DNA of 36,757 nucleotides from Flavobacteriales bacterium (GCA_029251005.1 JAQXEE010000129.1:1-36757); one strand, 5' to 3'. Shown: positions 7,231 through 16,020, counted from the first letter of the stretch. The notes: a model not told the origin generated them from the letters alone. Program-made: numbers and translations.

Positions 7231-8214
7231 TTAACTAATTTTAATTACAATTTTTCCTTTTGCCCTACCAGTTGCAAGATGTTCGAAGGCCTGAATAGCG
7301 TCAGGAAATGGATAAATTTTATCTACGATTGGTTTTATTTTATCGTCTTCAATTAGTGATTTAATATCATTTAAATGTGCTCCGTTGGGGTGCATAAAAA
7401 TAAATTTGTAAGTTGCATTTTTCTCCTTACTCGCGTTCGCTATTTCTTCTGGTAATTTGTAATCAGGTATTCCGAACATTTTAGCACTTTCCTCATCTAA
7501 AGCACCCACTACACTAACTACTATTCCACCTTTTTTGACTACTTCGAAAGATTCAGCAGAGTAGTGCTTGCCAAGTGTGTCAAACACTATATCTGCATTT
7601 TTTACTATGTTTTTGTAATCTTCCGTTTTGTAATCAATAACTCTGTCAGCTCCCAGTTTTTTTACCCAGTCTACATTACTTGTACTTGTGGTAGTGTAAA
7701 CATAAGCTCCTTTTGCTTTAGCATATTGAATAGCAAAACTTCCAACACCACCAGATCCAGCATGAATAAGTACTTTATCGTTTGCTTTGATGTTTGCGTA
7801 TTCTAAAGACTGTAAAGCAGTTAATGCTGCTAATGGTAAACCTGCGGCTTCTTCAAAGGAAATGTTGCCTGGTTTTTTTGAAACCGCTTCACTTGTTACC
7901 GCAACGAAGTCTGCCAGTGTACCCATTTGTTCTTGAGGAACTCTTGAATACACTAAGTCACCAATTTCAAAATTACTGACGTTGCTACCTTTTTCTACCA
8001 CAACTCCACTTACGTCATAAGCAGAGGTGCTTGGTAATGGTATTGGTAGCAGAGCTTGTAAGTTTCCAAGGATAATACTTTTGTCTATAGGGTTAATGGC
8101 TGCTGCTTTAACTGCTATAAGTACTTCGTTTACTTGTGCAGTTGGTTTGCTAACTTCGTTAAAGGCTAAGCTTTGTTTTAATTCACCGTATTTTACAATT
8201 TGTAACGCTTTCAT
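7231..8214 (-). CDS. NADP-dependent quinone oxidoreductase (MDR superfamily)
   Basis: 327 residues of the zinc-independent medium-chain dehydrogenase/reductase family. It has a GroES-like N-terminal domain (about 1-125) with AINPIDKSI, then a Rossmann domain with the nucleotide-binding loop HAGSGGVGSFAIQYAKAKGA at 151-170. The structural-zinc cysteines of true alcohol dehydrogenases are missing, which fits quinone or enone reductases. The last residues (AFEHLATGRAKGKIVIKI) are the family's standard end. It is second in a unit behind the Crp-type regulator (gap 84 bp) and 33 bp ahead of the Hsp31-like gene. The probable role is reduction of reactive carbonyls or quinones. Confidence 0.88.
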   Translation of the reverse strand: MKALQIVKYGELKQSLAFNEVSKPTAQVNEVLIAVKAAAINPIDKSIILGNLQALLPIPLPSTSAYDVSGVVVEKGSNVSNFEIGDLVYSRVPQEQMGTLADFVAVTSEAVSKKPGNISFEEAAGLPLAALTALQSLEYANIKANDKVLIHAGSGGVGSFAIQYAKAKGAYVYTTTSTSNVDWVKKLGADRVIDYKTEDYKNIVKNADIVFDTLGKHYSAESFEVVKKGGIVVSVVGALDEESAKMFGIPDYKLPEEIANASKEKNATYKFIFMHPNGAHLNDIKSLIEDDKIKPIVDKIYPFPDAIQAFEHLATGRAKGKIVIKIS

Positions 8215-8298
8215 ATCTGTATAGATTTATCTGATTAATAACTTCTATATAAATGTAAGTAGGGAAATTTGAGAAAAATTTACCCTATGGTAAGAAAG

Positions 8299-8874
8299 CT
8301 ATTTTTTTACTTTTTCTACCCTAATTCGACTCAAGCTTTGCTGGGTGATTCCCAAGTAGGAGGCAATGTGAAAATTTCGAGTGTGCTGTTCTATGTCGGG
8401 GTACTGCTGTAAAAAAAGGTCATATCTCTCCGGAGCACTTAATTGGAGTTGATTCAATATGCGTTTATGTAAACTAACCACGTGGCGTTCTAAATTGTGT
8501 CTTTGATAGGATTCAAATTCAGGAAAACGAGCGTGAATTCCATCCAGTTCTTTAGCGTTAAACTCTATTACGCTTGATTCGGTGAGGCATTCTACTGTTA
8601 GTGTTGCGAGTTCATCTGTATGAACTGCAATATAATCGCTGATCCACCAGTTTTTAATTGCAAAAAGTAACGTGTGTTCCTTTCCGTTTTTATCAACACA
8701 AAAAGACCTTAAGCAGCCATTGGTGACAAAGAATGTTTTTTTAACCGCTTGACCTTCACGAATCAATACTTCACCTTTAGAAAATTTTTTTTCTTCTGAG
8801 ATAGAATAAATAAACTCTTCTGCTTCTGAAGTCAAATCTATACTGCTTTTTATTTTATTGATTAAGTCTTTCAA
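8299..8874 (-). CDS. Crp/Fnr family transcriptional regulator
   Basis: 191 residues. A cyclic-nucleotide-binding-type beta roll (about 20-115: KGEVLIREGQ ... KTFFVTNGCLRSF) is followed by the dimer helix and a C-terminal helix-turn-helix (HIASYLGITQQSLSRIR, about 169-185). The effector is unknown; the cAMP phosphate-cassette residues are not conserved, as is usual in this Bacteroidota subfamily. The only start that gives a full-length protein is TTG at 8874: an in-frame stop lies two codons upstream and no early ATG exists. It is the first gene of the unit with the oxidoreductase and Hsp31-like genes, so it is a likely local regulator. Confidence 0.85.
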   Translation of the reverse strand: MKDLINKIKSSIDLTSEAEEFIYSISEEKKFSKGEVLIREGQAVKKTFFVTNGCLRSFCVDKNGKEHTLLFAIKNWWISDYIAVHTDELATLTVECLTESSVIEFNAKELDGIHARFPEFESYQRHNLERHVVSLHKRILNQLQLSAPERYDLFLQQYPDIEQHTRNFHIASYLGITQQSLSRIRVEKVKK

Positions 8875-9010
8875 TTCTTATTATTTTAACCAATTAAACT
8901 GTGTCTTTACGGTAACTGTTTTCTTTTCAATAAGAAGCAGACAATTTAATTATATGCTGTAAATTTAATCCTTATTTTTTTGGCTTATCGATAAATAGCC
9001 AAATATCATC

Positions 9011-9048
9011 TTCCAAAAAGTTCGATAATTGAGACCTCTGTCTCACAC
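9011..9048 (+). repeat. Dispersed repeat, degenerate copy 7
   Basis: AAAAAGTTCGATAATTGAGA followed by a TCTCACACTA box, matching the first 38 bp of copies 1-3. It runs directly into the palindrome at 9047-9080, which takes the place of the hairpin that ends the other copies. Confidence 0.45.
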
Positions 9049-9080
9049 TAAAAAAGCCATCTTAAGATGGCTTTTTTAGT
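9047..9080. terminator. Bidirectional terminator palindrome without an adjacent gene
   Basis: A perfect 34-bp palindrome: ACTAAAAAAGCCATCTT and its reverse complement. The A-run/GC-stem/T-run layout works in both directions. Neither flanking gene ends here: the Crp-type gene starts 172 bp to the left and the lipoprotein gene starts 397 bp to the right. A second hairpin (TATAGTC-CA-GACTATA, 9084-9099) follows. Confidence 0.7.
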
Positions 9081-9476
9081 CAATATAGTCCAGACTATAA
9101 ATAATCGTCTGATTTGGTTTAGCATACTTGCCTATTGGGCTAATTTATAAGTACAGGTTAAAAAATAATATTTTTTTCTTGAGGCGCGATAACAATAACA
9201 TCAGCTGAATTAATACAATAAGAATGTAAGTCTAAATCAATTGTATAATCATGTATATTTAAAGATCTAGAGCTCTTTGTGTATTATATGTATAGATAAA
9301 CTTGAGGGTAATACTTTATTCGTGGAGTTGATTTTTATTTGTGAGGAGAAAAATAGCTGATTAGAATACGACACTAAAACCCGTTTGTTGTTATTAAATC
9401 AAATAAAATATGCTCTGCCAAAGCAACCTTTTTAAAATTCATAGCGTCTTTAAGTCAACTTAGTTGTTTAACTAAA

Positions 9477-9845
9477 ATGAAAACTACACTCTTAACGCTA
9501 ATATTGCTAGTAAGTATTGTTTTCACTTCTTGTAAAAAAGAAACAGAAAATAAACTAGTAAAATATTACTCTACTCATAAAATTAGTTTATCTGAAAGTG
9601 AACTTTACGTATGCAAAACGGGGTTTAGCGGTGACGAAGAAGGCGGAATTGTAACCATACAAGGAAAAAACTACGTTCTTAGTGAAGTAATAAGAGATGA
9701 CCTTTTTGAAATTGTGTATCAATACCAGCCTAAACCAGGCTTTGTTGGAAAAGATACTGTTCAAGTTGTGATCGAATCTGGCTGGAATGGTGTTAGTGGT
9801 TACGATAAAAATTATTACCACAATTTTTATTTTGAGATAGAATAA
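9477..9845 (+). CDS. Small lipoprotein, function unknown
   Basis: 122 residues with a lipoprotein signal: MKTTLLTLILLVSIVFTSCK, lipidated Cys19. The mature part is short and beta-rich (EIVYQYQPKPGFVGKDTVQVVIESG ...), resembling a single Ig-like or cadherin-type surface domain in which PGFxGxDxxxV is the usual edge motif. It is probably anchored in the outer membrane or periplasm. ATG start; no close neighbour on the same strand apart from the chitinase gene 250 bp downstream. Confidence 0.65.
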   Translation: MKTTLLTLILLVSIVFTSCKKETENKLVKYYSTHKISLSESELYVCKTGFSGDEEGGIVTIQGKNYVLSEVIRDDLFEIVYQYQPKPGFVGKDTVQVVIESGWNGVSGYDKNYYHNFYFEIE

Positions 9846-10040
9846 ATGCTTTAAAAGGTAAAAGAGATAGAATTTAAAATTAATAGTCCATTTTTAGTAA
9901 AGTATTAATAAAAACAAAAAAGAGTGCGTATCCTATTAAAGGCAGGCAGCAGAACAATCTCATTTTTGAATAAAAAACTCTAATTATGAAGCACTTTTGT
10001 GAGCACTGCCTCGGTTTATTTTTAATATAATTTTAATTTG

Positions 10041-10048
10041 TATCTTTG
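10041..10048 (+). promoter_or_regulatory. Bacteroidota -7 element of the chitinase gene
   Basis: TATCTTTG matches TAnnTTTG exactly, 46 bp before the ATG at 10095. The same octamer occurs at 36514. A -33 TTG is not clear. Confidence 0.55.
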
Positions 10049-10094
10049 CAAACGTCGAACTAAATAACCTCTAGTGGGTTTAATACTAAATTCA

Positions 10095-13000
10095 ATGAAG
10101 AAAATATTACTAACTTCCGTAATGGCAATTTTGAGCGTTTTTAGCCTCAATGCTGCCAATCTAAACATTGCCAATTTAATTACATCATCTGATTGGAATA
10201 CTATATTTCCAAATAGGGCCCAAGCTGGTCATGTTCAGGGAGCAACGGATGATTTTTACTCGTATGACAGATTTACTTCAGCTGTAGATAAAATTTCAGA
10301 ATATTCGGTAACTTTCTCTTCAGGACCTGATAATCAAGGAACCTCTGTTGCTGTTACAAAGGCGGGTGGTTCATCATGGACATATATTATAACATCCTCT
10401 TCATGGGCTGGAGCTGATTATACAGTTGACTACTCAACGTTCTGTAATACAGGTAATGATTATAATGACAAAAGAGAACTATCAGCTTTTTTAGCAAATA
10501 TTACAAAAGAAACAACTGGTGGTTGGGTTGATCCAGATCCATCAAAAGGAGCAAGTGAGCAACCAAATGGAAGCCATGGTTCATGGGGACTTCATTGGTT
10601 AAGAGAACTTGGTCCAGGAGGTAACGCAAGTGCAAAATCCTCAAACTGTTATACGACAGGCTCAACAATTGATTACCAACCTGCAGCAGGTAAATGTTAC
10701 TACGGAAGAGGGCCTATTCAAATTTCATACTTTTATAATTACGGTAACTTTAGTGAATTCTTATACGACGATAAAAGTTTAGTTTCTAATCCTGATTTGT
10801 TAGAGCAAGATGGTGAATTAGCATTATTAAGTGCAATTTGGTTTTGGATGACTCCACAGTGTCCTAAACCTTCATGTCACCAAGTAATGCAAGAGATTTA
10901 TGACGAGTCAGCTACTTCGTACTCTAGTGCAAAAATGAGTAAAAAAGGGTTTTTACACACTGTAAACATTATAAACGGTGATGTAGAGTGTCGTGGTGCA
11001 AATGCTAAACCGCTTTTAAGATCAAAGTTATATAAATACTACATGTCGCTAATAGGGTTTACATCAACTGAGATTTCAAGTGAAGACATGGGGGAGTATT
11101 CTACTTTATGTAATAGTGGAGGTACCATGGTAAAATACACTTCATGTGACTTTCAAAATGTTGTAGTAAATAACTGTTCTACTCCTGCATTGGGAGCTGA
11201 CAAGGAACTTTCTGGAGGAACAGCATCTTTAGATGCTAGTGTTACTCTTAAAACTGATGAAACCATCGCATGGTTTAAAGATGGAAATATTATTAGTGGA
11301 GCAACAAGCACAACATATACAGTAACTTCAACTGGTACCTATAACGTTGTTGTAACAGGAGAAGACTGTACGAAAGAGGATCAAATTATTGTTTCAGCTG
11401 AAGTATTTATATGTTCAGAACCTGCATTGGGAAAGGATAAGGAACTAGTTTCTGGTACTACAACATTAGATGCTAACATTACTCTTGCAAGTGGTGAGAC
11501 AATCGCTTGGTATAAAGACGATGTTTTAATTAGCGGTGCAACAAGCACAACACACACTGCAAATGAAGCAGGAGCATATGAGGCTGTTACTACAAGACCA
11601 GGATGTAATGGGGAAGATGTAATTATTATTTATAATGAAGGAGAAGGACCTACTTGTTCAAAGCCTGAATTAAGTGATACTGTAGAGTTAACTGGAAGTT
11701 CTGTTGTTTTAAACTCGAACATTACCACGCTTCAAGATGGTGAAACTATCGCTTGGTATAAAGATGGAAGTGCAACTCCTATACTGAATGCTTCAGGAAC
11801 TACATATACAGCTACTTCTACAGGAACATATAAAGTTGTTTTAACCGGTTTAGATTGTACTGAGGAAGATGAGGTCGTAGTTGCCGTTATATGCTCTAAA
11901 CCTAATCTAGGAGGTGATAAAGGTTTTGGTGATGGTTCAGTTCTTTTAGATGCTAATATCACACTAAAACCCGGAGAAACAATTTCATGGTACAAAGATG
12001 GTGGGAACCTATGGAATTCTGCTACTACGTATACAGCTACCGCACTTGGAATATACAAAGTTGTTGTTATTTCAGGACCAAATTGGGATCCAGCATGTAC
12101 AGTAGAAGATGAAGTTGAGGTTGCTGAAACAACATGCTCTACACCTGGACTTGGAGAGGATATTAGTCTTTGTCAGGGAACATCTGTTACGTTAGATGCT
12201 AATGTAGTACTTGAACTAGGAGAATCTCTTAAATGGTATAAAGATGATGTTGAGATAAGCGGTATTACTACAAATACTTACACTGCAGATGCAGTTGGAA
12301 CCTACAAGGCAGAGGTTACGATAGACAATTGCGTAAGATCGGACGAAATTGTTGTAGCTGATGGTGGTTCTCAACTTCTTGATGTTTCAGCATCTAACAA
12401 TGGGGAATTTTGTTCCACTAGTGCTATTACTGAAGTTACTTTAACAGTTACAGGTGGTGAAGGTGAATACGTATTTTATGATGTACCTACAGAAGGAGAA
12501 CCTTTAGCTACTGGTGCATCATTTGTTGTTGGTGGCGATCTTGTTGAAGATGGTGAATCAAAAACATTCTACGTTCAAGAGCCAAGTGGACCTCCAGTTA
12601 CACTTGGAGGTAGTGAGTCGGTTAATGGTAGTGCTTGGGCCAATCAGTCAACAAATGGTAGTTGGAATAACTACAGAATCGTTGTTAACACACTTGAGAA
12701 AGTTACTCTTGAGTCTGTCGATATTGTTTTCTGGCAAAACCACGTTTCTCATACAATAGTTGTAACAGTTTACGAATTAGGTACTAATAATGCTGTCTTG
12801 ACAAAAACTGTAGAATTAAACGGTGATGATCTTTCATATGTTTCTGGTTCTACACATCCTTTAAACAAAGTTCAATTAGACCTTGAATTCCCTGAAGGAA
12901 ACTATGAGATATCATTTATTGGAAGTTCATTTACATTCAATGTAGCGCAGTCAGGTGTTGATTTCAGTGATCCAAAATTCACTTCCGAAGGAGTTGTAGA

Positions 13001-13421
13001 GATCAAGGGGGTTACACTACCTACTGGATGGGGTTATCCGGAAGTAAACGGAACACATCTAGGTGTTTACAATTGGGTTTTCAAATCTGGATCAGCTGGT
13101 GCGTGTGGAAGGGCTTCTGTAGAAGTTTCTGCTGATTGTGGTACTACTACCGATACTAAAGAGCTTCTTACAGATGTAATAGCTGTTTATCCAAACCCTG
13201 CTACAGATGTTTTGAATATTAACTTAGGGAATATTAATGCAGAAAACAGTTCTATTGAATTATATAGTTCTGTTGGACAATTGGTAATGTCTCATAATAT
13301 TGGTTTAGAATCTGGAAACGTTATTCAGTTTGAAACAAGTGATATTGATGGAGGACTATATTTCGTTAAAGTTCTTTCTGAAGGAAAGAACTATACAACA
13401 GGTGTAGTTATTACAAAGTAA
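10095..13421 (+). CDS. GH19 chitinase with five Ig-like repeats and T9SS tail
   Basis: 1108 residues from the ATG at 10095; a GTG seven codons earlier is less likely because MKKILLTSVMAILSVFSLNA is a clean signal peptide. The catalytic domain (about 25-340) is glycoside hydrolase 19: FLANITKETTGGW with the catalytic Glu at about 139, a second Glu at about 171 (WLREL), CYYGRGPIQISYFYNYGNF (about 201-219), WFWMTPQ and KPSCHQVM. It should hydrolyse chitin by inversion. Five tandem Ig-like repeats of about 80 residues follow, each opening with C-S-x-P-x-L (nt 11175, 11412, 11655, 11892, 12135). Then come an unassigned beta-rich region (about 770-1020) and a T9SS type A sorting domain (VYPNPATDVLNI ... 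GLYFVKVLSEGKNY). It is exported to the surface or medium. The terminator is at 13436. Confidence 0.93.
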   Translation: MKKILLTSVMAILSVFSLNAANLNIANLITSSDWNTIFPNRAQAGHVQGATDDFYSYDRFTSAVDKISEYSVTFSSGPDNQGTSVAVTKAGGSSWTYIITSSSWAGADYTVDYSTFCNTGNDYNDKRELSAFLANITKETTGGWVDPDPSKGASEQPNGSHGSWGLHWLRELGPGGNASAKSSNCYTTGSTIDYQPAAGKCYYGRGPIQISYFYNYGNFSEFLYDDKSLVSNPDLLEQDGELALLSAIWFWMTPQCPKPSCHQVMQEIYDESATSYSSAKMSKKGFLHTVNIINGDVECRGANAKPLLRSKLYKYYMSLIGFTSTEISSEDMGEYSTLCNSGGTMVKYTSCDFQNVVVNNCSTPALGADKELSGGTASLDASVTLKTDETIAWFKDGNIISGATSTTYTVTSTGTYNVVVTGEDCTKEDQIIVSAEVFICSEPALGKDKELVSGTTTLDANITLASGETIAWYKDDVLISGATSTTHTANEAGAYEAVTTRPGCNGEDVIIIYNEGEGPTCSKPELSDTVELTGSSVVLNSNITTLQDGETIAWYKDGSATPILNASGTTYTATSTGTYKVVLTGLDCTEEDEVVVAVICSKPNLGGDKGFGDGSVLLDANITLKPGETISWYKDGGNLWNSATTYTATALGIYKVVVISGPNWDPACTVEDEVEVAETTCSTPGLGEDISLCQGTSVTLDANVVLELGESLKWYKDDVEISGITTNTYTADAVGTYKAEVTIDNCVRSDEIVVADGGSQLLDVSASNNGEFCSTSAITEVTLTVTGGEGEYVFYDVPTEGEPLATGASFVVGGDLVEDGESKTFYVQEPSGPPVTLGGSESVNGSAWANQSTNGSWNNYRIVVNTLEKVTLESVDIVFWQNHVSHTIVVTVYELGTNNAVLTKTVELNGDDLSYVSGSTHPLNKVQLDLEFPEGNYEISFIGSSFTFNVAQSGVDFSDPKFTSEGVVEIKGVTLPTGWGYPEVNGTHLGVYNWVFKSGSAGACGRASVEVSADCGTTTDTKELLTDVIAVYPNPATDVLNINLGNINAENSSIELYSSVGQLVMSHNIGLESGNVIQFETSDIDGGLYFVKVLSEGKNYTTGVVITK

Positions 13422-13435
13422 ATATTTTAACATAT

Positions 13436-13474
13436 CCATAAAAAAAGCCACTCAAAGAGTGGCTTTTTTTATGG
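13436..13474 (+). terminator. Rho-independent terminator of the chitinase gene
   Basis: GCCACTC-AAA-GAGTGGC stem with an upstream A run and seven Ts, extended by CCAT/ATGG at the base. It lies 15 bp after the stop codon and can work in both directions. Confidence 0.9.
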
Positions 13475-13711
13475 ATTAAGCTCAGAAGTAGTAGCGGGGT
13501 TTTATAGAAAAGTAATATCAATTATCTGACAATTGGTATCAAACTTAAAATAGAACATCAGGTAATGCTAAACTAAATTTGTTGGTTTATAGATTTTATC
13601 AAAACTTAATCTTTGATTTTAAATTTTTAAATCCTCGCTGAATTCAGCAGTTTTAATAAAATGACACCATTAACTTAAACAGATTGGAATATTTTTAACT
13701 AAAATCTTAAC

Positions 13712-14047
13712 ATGAAAAATTTATTACTTCCGATAACCTTTGCACTAAGTTTCCATTTTACGTATTCACAAAAAGTATACATTGAAAACGTAGCATCAAG
13801 AGTGGAAGTAAAAGTATATATAGAAACTGTTGCTTTTCGAGCTGATCTAATAGTTTACAGGGAAAATGTATCATCCCGTGCCTCGGGTAATAATGGCCTA
13901 TGGTTTTATGAAAATGTAGTATCGAGGGCAGATAAAAAAGTGTTTTATGTAGATGTAGCTTCACGAGCAGACTTGAAAATATTTTTCACCGATGTAAAAT
14001 CCAGAGCCGGATGGAGAAATAATAATAAAAAGCATCTTATGCTTTGA
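13712..14047 (+). CDS. DUF6150-type secreted repeat protein
   Basis: 111 residues. A signal peptide (about 1-19, ending TYSQ) is followed by seven short repeats of about 13-15 residues with the pattern (K/L)-(V/I)-(Y/F)-x-x-x-V-x-S-R-A: VYIENVASRV, VYIETVAFRA, VYRENVSSRA, FYENVVSRA, FYVDVASRA and FFTDVKSRA. Bacteroidota DUF6150 proteins have this alternating aromatic/Ala pattern and end with GWxxNxKxHLx, as here. Function is unknown; it is secreted or periplasmic, and the regular strand-turn period suggests a small beta structure. It is a single gene, convergent with the lysozyme gene. Confidence 0.7.
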   Translation: MKNLLLPITFALSFHFTYSQKVYIENVASRVEVKVYIETVAFRADLIVYRENVSSRASGNNGLWFYENVVSRADKKVFYVDVASRADLKIFFTDVKSRAGWRNNNKKHLML

Positions 14048-14165
14048 TTTTTAGCAAAATATTTTAAGATTAACTGTTAACATAAAAATATTCCATTAGC
14101 CCCAATTTATTTAAGTATTTAATAATACCCTCTAAAAATTTTGGAATAAATTAATTAACATAAAT

Positions 14166-14912
14166 TTATTGATTTATTGTAGCAGTGTTAATACACATTT
14201 TACCCAAATCGGTGAGGCTTCCTTGAAAGTCGTTTCCATCCACACGGCCTCTTATTCCCTTTATTTTAACTCGTTCGGTGAATTGGTGGAATTTCCAGTT
14301 AATATGCTTTACTTTTCTTTTATCAGAGTAAGAGGCAATCCATATTGGGTAGGATTTATCGATAACGCCTTTTAATTGATCCTCATAGAATTTTCTTCCA
14401 CTGTAAATCATGGGTTTAACCCCGTATTTTGCTTCGGCAAGTTTTAGCCAGTTTAAAACACCTGCTTGAAGATTTTTCTTTCCCAGTTTACTGTGTTCTT
14501 CAACGTCAAGTATTGGTATGAAATCACCCTTTTTTAAAACAGTGTTATTAGAAAAGTTTGTAAACTGTTTTGTTGAATTTTCGTTGGGTCGGTAGTAGTG
14601 GTAAGCCCCTCTGATGTAGCCATATTTCTTAGCATTTTTCCAGTTTTTTTGGAAACGCGAGTCAACACCATCGTCTCCCATTGTAGAGCGAATAAAAATG
14701 TATTTTATCGGGTGATGTGATTTTTGCAACTTGTTCCAGTTAATTTTTCCCTGGTAGTGCGAAATATCAATTCCGAAAATATATTTTGAATGCCCAAAAA
14801 GATAACTTTCTCTATCATCAGCAGTCATGAAATTGACGAACAATGCAAGTAATCCCCCTATGAATATTCCAATAAAAAGGTTCTTTATTTTAAATTTCTT
14901 CCGCGCTTTCAT
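14166..14912 (-). CDS. GH25 lysozyme-like muramidase, membrane-anchored
   Basis: 248 residues. Residues 11-29 form an N-terminal membrane helix after a basic segment. The rest is a glycoside hydrolase 25 domain: FGIDISHYQGKINW (Asp49 in the first strand), YIFIRSTMGDDGVD, GAYHYYRP, the catalytic strand FIPILDVEE (Asp136 and Glu138), PMIYSGRKFYED and WKFHQFTE near the end. GH25 enzymes cut the beta-1,4 bond after N-acetylmuramic acid in peptidoglycan. The anchor places it in the periplasm, which suggests cell-wall remodelling rather than export. Single gene, ATG start. Confidence 0.9.
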   Translation of the reverse strand: MKARKKFKIKNLFIGIFIGGLLALFVNFMTADDRESYLFGHSKYIFGIDISHYQGKINWNKLQKSHHPIKYIFIRSTMGDDGVDSRFQKNWKNAKKYGYIRGAYHYYRPNENSTKQFTNFSNNTVLKKGDFIPILDVEEHSKLGKKNLQAGVLNWLKLAEAKYGVKPMIYSGRKFYEDQLKGVIDKSYPIWIASYSDKRKVKHINWKFHQFTERVKIKGIRGRVDGNDFQGSLTDLGKMCINTATINQ

Positions 14913-15462
14913 TCAGTTTTTGGTTCTGTTAGTTCTTGAAATTAAAAATAGAAATTTGAAACAATAATGCATTGATAGGTTTATTATTCAAACAAACATC
15001 TTTATTATTCGTGTTTTAAATGGTGGCTGTTACTAAGTTTTTTAAAACCAGAGCGTCCCTAATTTTTTTCATAATATTTCAACCTATTTTGTCTTTAAGC
15101 CATAATACTTCAAAACTAAACGTTCCTAAAAAAAAGACAAATACATTCATGGCGAAAATAAAATTAACAAAAGGGTAATTATACTTTCTGCGGGAAAGAA
15201 TTATTTAACAGGTGAAAATTTAGGTTTTACGGTGGATAAGACATTTGTTATTCTCAAAATAGGGAATTAAATAGATGTTGTCTAAGGTGGTATTTACAGG
15301 ATTTTTTCTGCTTTTTTAAGATCATAATTAGGTGCATAAAAACTAGTTTTTGTGATTCCACTATTAAAAAGCATTTTATTAAAACGGATGTAAATTATAA
15401 TTAAAAATAAGATGAGGGTATTATTTTATATTGTTTCTTTGACTCTTTAATTCTAACCAAAG
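14913..15462. other. 550-bp intergenic region with a fossil T9SS tail
   Basis: Apart from the promoter of the lysozyme gene on its left and of the 15463 gene on its right, the only recognisable content is the fragment at 15175-15270. A 14-bp palindrome (AAAAACTAGTTTTT) lies near 15338. Confidence 0.45.
15175..15270 (+). pseudogene. Remnant resembling the chitinase C-terminal end
   Basis: An open frame without a start codon reads VIILSAGKNYLTGENLGF and ends after 31 codons. It matches the end of the chitinase sorting domain (KVLSEGKNYTTGVVITK), and the DNA shares CTTTCTG, GGAAAGAA and AACAGGTG in order over about 34 bp. It appears to be the leftover tail of a T9SS cargo gene, perhaps from a partial duplication. 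Confidence 0.4.
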
Positions 15463-16020
15463 GTGGAGCATCATTTTAAAATATTTGGCAATGGTTTATG
15501 GGTAAGGATTTACACATTGACGGATGCTGAGGTTAAGGAAATGAAAGTGCTTACTTCTAATTTAAATGTAAGCTTGGAACAAATTGTTTTTGATGATGAT
15601 TTGATGGGGCAATTAGGTTTGACATCTTGGGCAGATTTAAAGGTGGATGTTTCGCTGATAATGACGACGGTCTGTGAGAGAAGTAAAATGGAGGTGAGTT
15701 GTAAGGGGAAACGATTGCTAAAATCTGGAACGCTTGATTTGATTAATCCTAATTATTTATTTCCTTTATATGAATTACAAGAAGATAGTTTTATAAAAAA
15801 ATTGAATTCCAATACATTAGTTTTTGGAGAGGTGCTTACAGGGCAGATTTATCGCGGTAGGTTTGATTGTGAAAAATTTAACGTGAGCAAATTGAGCTTT
15901 TCGGTTTTACCATTTTTGAACGATTTGAATATCTCAAAGGTGTGTTACGACAATTTAGAATTGGTGTCTACTTCTGATCAATTTATTACCCGATCATTTT
16001 TTGCTTTTTTGAGTAAGTGA
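15463..16020 (+). CDS. Hypothetical protein, 185 residues
   Basis: I do not recognise this family. The protein starts at GTG (15463) with MEHHFKIFGNGLWVRIYTL and has no signal peptide or membrane helix, so it is probably cytoplasmic. The first half is acidic (VFDDDLMGQLGLTSWADLKV), the second rich in Leu/Phe and beta-prone (SFSVLPFLNDLNISKVCYDNL). The only earlier in-frame start would lie in the AT-rich leader. The frame has normal codon use for the window. No same-strand partner lies close. Confidence 0.6.
   Translation: MEHHFKIFGNGLWVRIYTLTDAEVKEMKVLTSNLNVSLEQIVFDDDLMGQLGLTSWADLKVDVSLIMTTVCERSKMEVSCKGKRLLKSGTLDLINPNYLFPLYELQEDSFIKKLNSNTLVFGEVLTGQIYRGRFDCEKFNVSKLSFSVLPFLNDLNISKVCYDNLELVSTSDQFITRSFFAFLSK

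Larger units (their letters stand above)
8875..9476. other. 602-bp intergenic region with orphan terminator palindrome
   Basis: No gene is seen. It holds the promoter region of the Crp-type gene, a degenerate repeat copy at 9011-9048, a perfect 34-bp palindrome at 9047-9080 and a smaller hairpin at 9084-9099. Nothing is recognised between 9100 and 9476 apart from the unresolved leader of the lipoprotein gene. Confidence 0.5.

Noticed and set aside
391-9080. Integron cassette array with attC sites
   Set aside because: No integrase gene and no clear GTTRRRY/RYYYAAC pair were found, and several intervals contain genes with their own promoters. Only the cassette-like spacing remains, reported as a repeat family.
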